A DNA stretch of 64,000 bases from Paramecium octaurelia (taxonomy: Eukaryota > Ciliophora > Oligohymenophorea > Peniculida > Parameciidae), in NCBI GenBank assembly GCA_905182995.1, contig CAJJDP010000132.1:45940-109939 (forward strand), given 5' to 3'. Within the stretch, counting starts at the first letter, position 1, and each line of letters starts with the position of its first letter. Made by a program: the position numbers and the translations under genes. Of the stretch, positions 61,712 through 64,000 are shown piece after piece. The notes beneath the pieces were generated by a model. It saw only the letters and a list, made by a program, of their open reading frames with translations. It ran no database searches and had not been told where the DNA came from.

Positions 61712-62456
61712 TCATAGTTCATTCTCTCTCAAAGTTTCTGCAAATGTTCGTCCTAATTTAGTAAATTGATCTTACAGAAATTTAGGAGTAGCGACTAATT
61801 ATAATCCTTAGAATCTGCGCAATTTAGGAACTATATAAGCAAAGTAATAATAAGTATGTCCAATCAAAGCCCCTATCAAATTAGATTGGATTGATCTTCC
61901 AGAAATAATATTTAATAACATGAACATCCAAGTCATGTATTAGGCTTTGATTTGAATTACAAACATGACTACTTTGACAAACTAATATTACATATTAATT
62001 ATCTTTCTTAATTTTATCTGCCCCAAACATACATCAACGCTTCCACGAAGTAATCTGTCAGTGAGTGCTCATTCAACCATAAACCAATAACAGTTATTGT
62101 TATGAAATTTAGAATCAAGTAATATAGGTAATTAGCAAATCCTATAAAAGTATGGGATTCCAAAGAAGATGAGATTTATTGACTATTTCTCAATATTCAA
62201 TATTTACAAAAAGATTAAGCGCATCACAGTTATTAAATCAAAATCTCCAAAATATAAAATACTTGTTACTGTTCTCCAAGGCTATGCTTGATATTTTATA
62301 AGTTACTTAGAACTGATCTGAAAATGCTAATTTATAATTTAAATATAGGTTTGATGGTTTCAAATACTAAATGTAAGTAGCATAGCTTAATATCACGCTA
62401 CTGATTATGATAACTCTAGTTAAAGGGGGAATATTAAAAATTTCCTGCAATACCAT
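61712..62456 (-). CDS. Derlin-family ER membrane protein (ERAD)
   Basis: A 223-residue protein with three introns (62282-62306, 62183-62207, 61969-61991). The start is the Derlin N-terminus: MVLQEIFNIPPLTRVIIISS with the IPPxTR motif. Next comes PSNLYLNYKLAFSDQFQPWR (WR motif), a membrane core, FVEALMYVWGRQNQERQLIF (the YVWxR segment), VIQIKAQYMTWMFMLLNIIS and SNLIGALIGHTYYYFAYIVP with the conserved G-H-x-Y-Y-F (GxxxG-type) block, and a cytosolic tail RRFQGLQLVATPKFLQDQF. Derlins are catalytically dead rhomboid relatives that help retrotranslocate misfolded proteins from the ER for degradation (established). Loop 1 is shorter than in animal Derlin-1. The frame is only continuous with the introns removed, each GTA..TAG. 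Confidence 0.92.
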
Positions 62457-64000
62457 TCTCTTTTAAAATTTTTAATAATTTCTATTTTCGATAAATAATC
62501 AATTAATATAACAAAATATCGATGAGTCATCAAAAAACTAATCTCAATTAATTAATCGTCCTTTTGATTTGTTAATTAAACATCAATACATTTATATATA
62601 TTAATCAATCTCACTTAATTCAACACCTTATGATGAATATAGAAAGGAAATAGCCTTAATTTCATAAGAATTCCATTTGAAATATTATACAGATTGATTT
62701 TTACTTATGATATTGAATATTGTTATTATAATGAATAACATCCTTTTTAATCAGCAAACTTTATATTAGTTTCAAACATTATAAAAAATGAAATATAATT
62801 TTAATATTAAATATTAAACTACTATCATTATAATTTATAAATTGCGTAATTAATGATATTAAACAATGCATATGAATGTATAAACTTAAAAATAATTAGA
62901 AGAACACATTTAATGAAATTTGATGCTACCATCTTACTTTAATAACCTACTTCTCTAAGTCCTAATTTCTCTATCTTATTTTTTCTAAACATAATATTTT
63001 AATAGAATCAAATTATAAAACATATAATTGTAGCTTGTAATTTGTTATAATGCTATAGACTTATTTAGAATAGACTTATTTTTTAAAATTATGATGTTTT
63101 ATTATCCAAAATATGAAAAAAATAATATTTGTTAAAAATATATAAATGTATGGCTTGCTTAACTTTGAAAATCCAAAAAACTAAATATTCAAAGATCATC
63201 TTAATAAATTTAATTAAGTTATTAGTAGTATTTATAAACATTGATGTTTTTAAATTCTACATGATTAGCCGACATCATTCTAAAACCTTGAATTTTAAAG
63301 TGGATTAATTCAAAGTAATAGAATACGACTTTCAAAGAGAGTTTTGACCTTTTGTTCAATAGATTAAAAAAGAACTATGACATTTATATATATTATATAT
63401 TATCATAAATGTTCAGTAAAAATGTGAAATTTATTATTTTATTATGAGTTCATGAATAGAAACAAGCATCAAATGGATTCTTTCCATTCTTTTTTGTTCT
63501 AATTTTTTGTTGAATTTATAAAATAATAGATAACTAATGCATTGCTCATGCTTTAGTTTAGAAATATTCCAATATAGGCTAACTATTAACAATATTTGAG
63601 CAGTAATGAAATGACTAGGCAATATTTCTGCTTTTGGAATGGTTAAAATTTGAAATTATATTAATTGATGCCCTTCATATAATAACAATTGAAATAATCG
63701 CTTTTAGGGTATTAAACTGTTAAGAAAGGATGAGTTAGTAAAATATGGAAATAAAATTGAAAAATTTTGAGCCTCATAATGAGTTACTAGAGATGTTTTA
63801 AAAATAATTGGAAAAGAATGACATATTGTGATGAAAGATCATTTAAGAATTGATTGTTAAATTAAAATTGAAGTTAGTAAGAAACTTGAAATGGAATTTT
63901 ACCATTTGGATGGAAATATGAGTGTGGAAAGACTGAAATGTATTTTTTATAAGTTTATTGGAGAAAAGTTGGTTGATTTTAATTAAGTAATTAATTGTAT
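62457..64000. other. Gene-poor right edge
   Basis: No gene supported. Near 63743 a plus-strand frame begins MEIKLKNFEPHNELLEMFQK but meets TGA after 28 codons. Charged pieces follow in other frames up to the edge (for example a stretch encoding LEKN, then KLEMEFYHLDGNMS). It could be a decayed or intron-rich gene start continuing outside the window. A 62-codon minus-strand frame (63434-63622) looks spurious. Confidence 0.4.

Noticed and set aside
1..64000. tRNA, rRNA or snRNA genes
   Set aside because: I looked for GGTTCGAAT-type T-loops, cloverleaf-like GC stems and long GC-rich blocks and saw none convincing. A covariance-model scan would be decisive.
1..64000. Telomeric repeats (C4A2/C3A3 type)
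   Set aside because: No tandem run seen at either edge or inside, so a chromosome end is not in the window.

Overview
The window looks like nuclear DNA of a Paramecium-type ciliate. It is very AT-rich. Long reading frames appear only when TAA and TAG are read as glutamine and TGA is the sole stop. The genes are split by tiny introns of 21-34 nt that mostly begin GTA and end TAG. For almost every gene below I closed the frame by hand with such introns, and each exon sum then divides by three. Tools using the standard code see only 60-90 residue fragments here.

Layout. (1) About 1-11 kb, scattered genes in decayed DNA: an edge fragment (-), an alpha-kinase with a zinc-binding N-terminus (-), a minimal Q-SNARE, an ER-Hsp90 remnant, a coiled-coil zinc protein, a ten-unit TPR gene whose exon+intron unit is tandemly amplified at a 127-nt period, and a 73-residue gene (-). 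(2) About 11-40 kb, mostly decayed sequence: frameshifted gene relics, two opposed non-LTR retrotransposon fragments, a 599-base assembly gap, and four members of one WD40 family (one with a single-base frameshift, two intact, one terminal scrap). (3) About 40.5-62.5 kb, compact and intact: a WD40 protein, a long coiled-coil protein, katanin p80, a divergent membrane-pyrophosphatase homologue lacking its catalytic residues, a roughly 2,650-residue multi-PHD protein ending in a huge polyglutamine tract, a coiled-coil protein, a CRAL-TRIO protein, a conserved hypothetical and a Derlin. (4) 62.5-64 kb, no supported gene.

How the parts relate. No shared pathway is evident. Several products fit secretory and ER function (Q-SNARE, ER-Hsp90 relic, Derlin, CRAL-TRIO) and microtubule or cilium biology (katanin p80). 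The sharp contrast between the dense right third and the relic-rich middle suggests either germline-limited or imprecisely eliminated DNA next to a somatic gene block, or a subtelomeric or rearranged zone. I saw no TA-bounded insertions breaking any coding region at 40.6-62.4 kb, which favours somatic sequence there.

Most notable points: a perfect 822-bp hexanucleotide array that encodes about 274 uninterrupted glutamines by alternating a normal Gln codon with a reassigned stop codon; the lock-step amplification of introns with TPR exons; the apparently dead H+-pyrophosphatase; and the tail-to-tail retroelement fragments.
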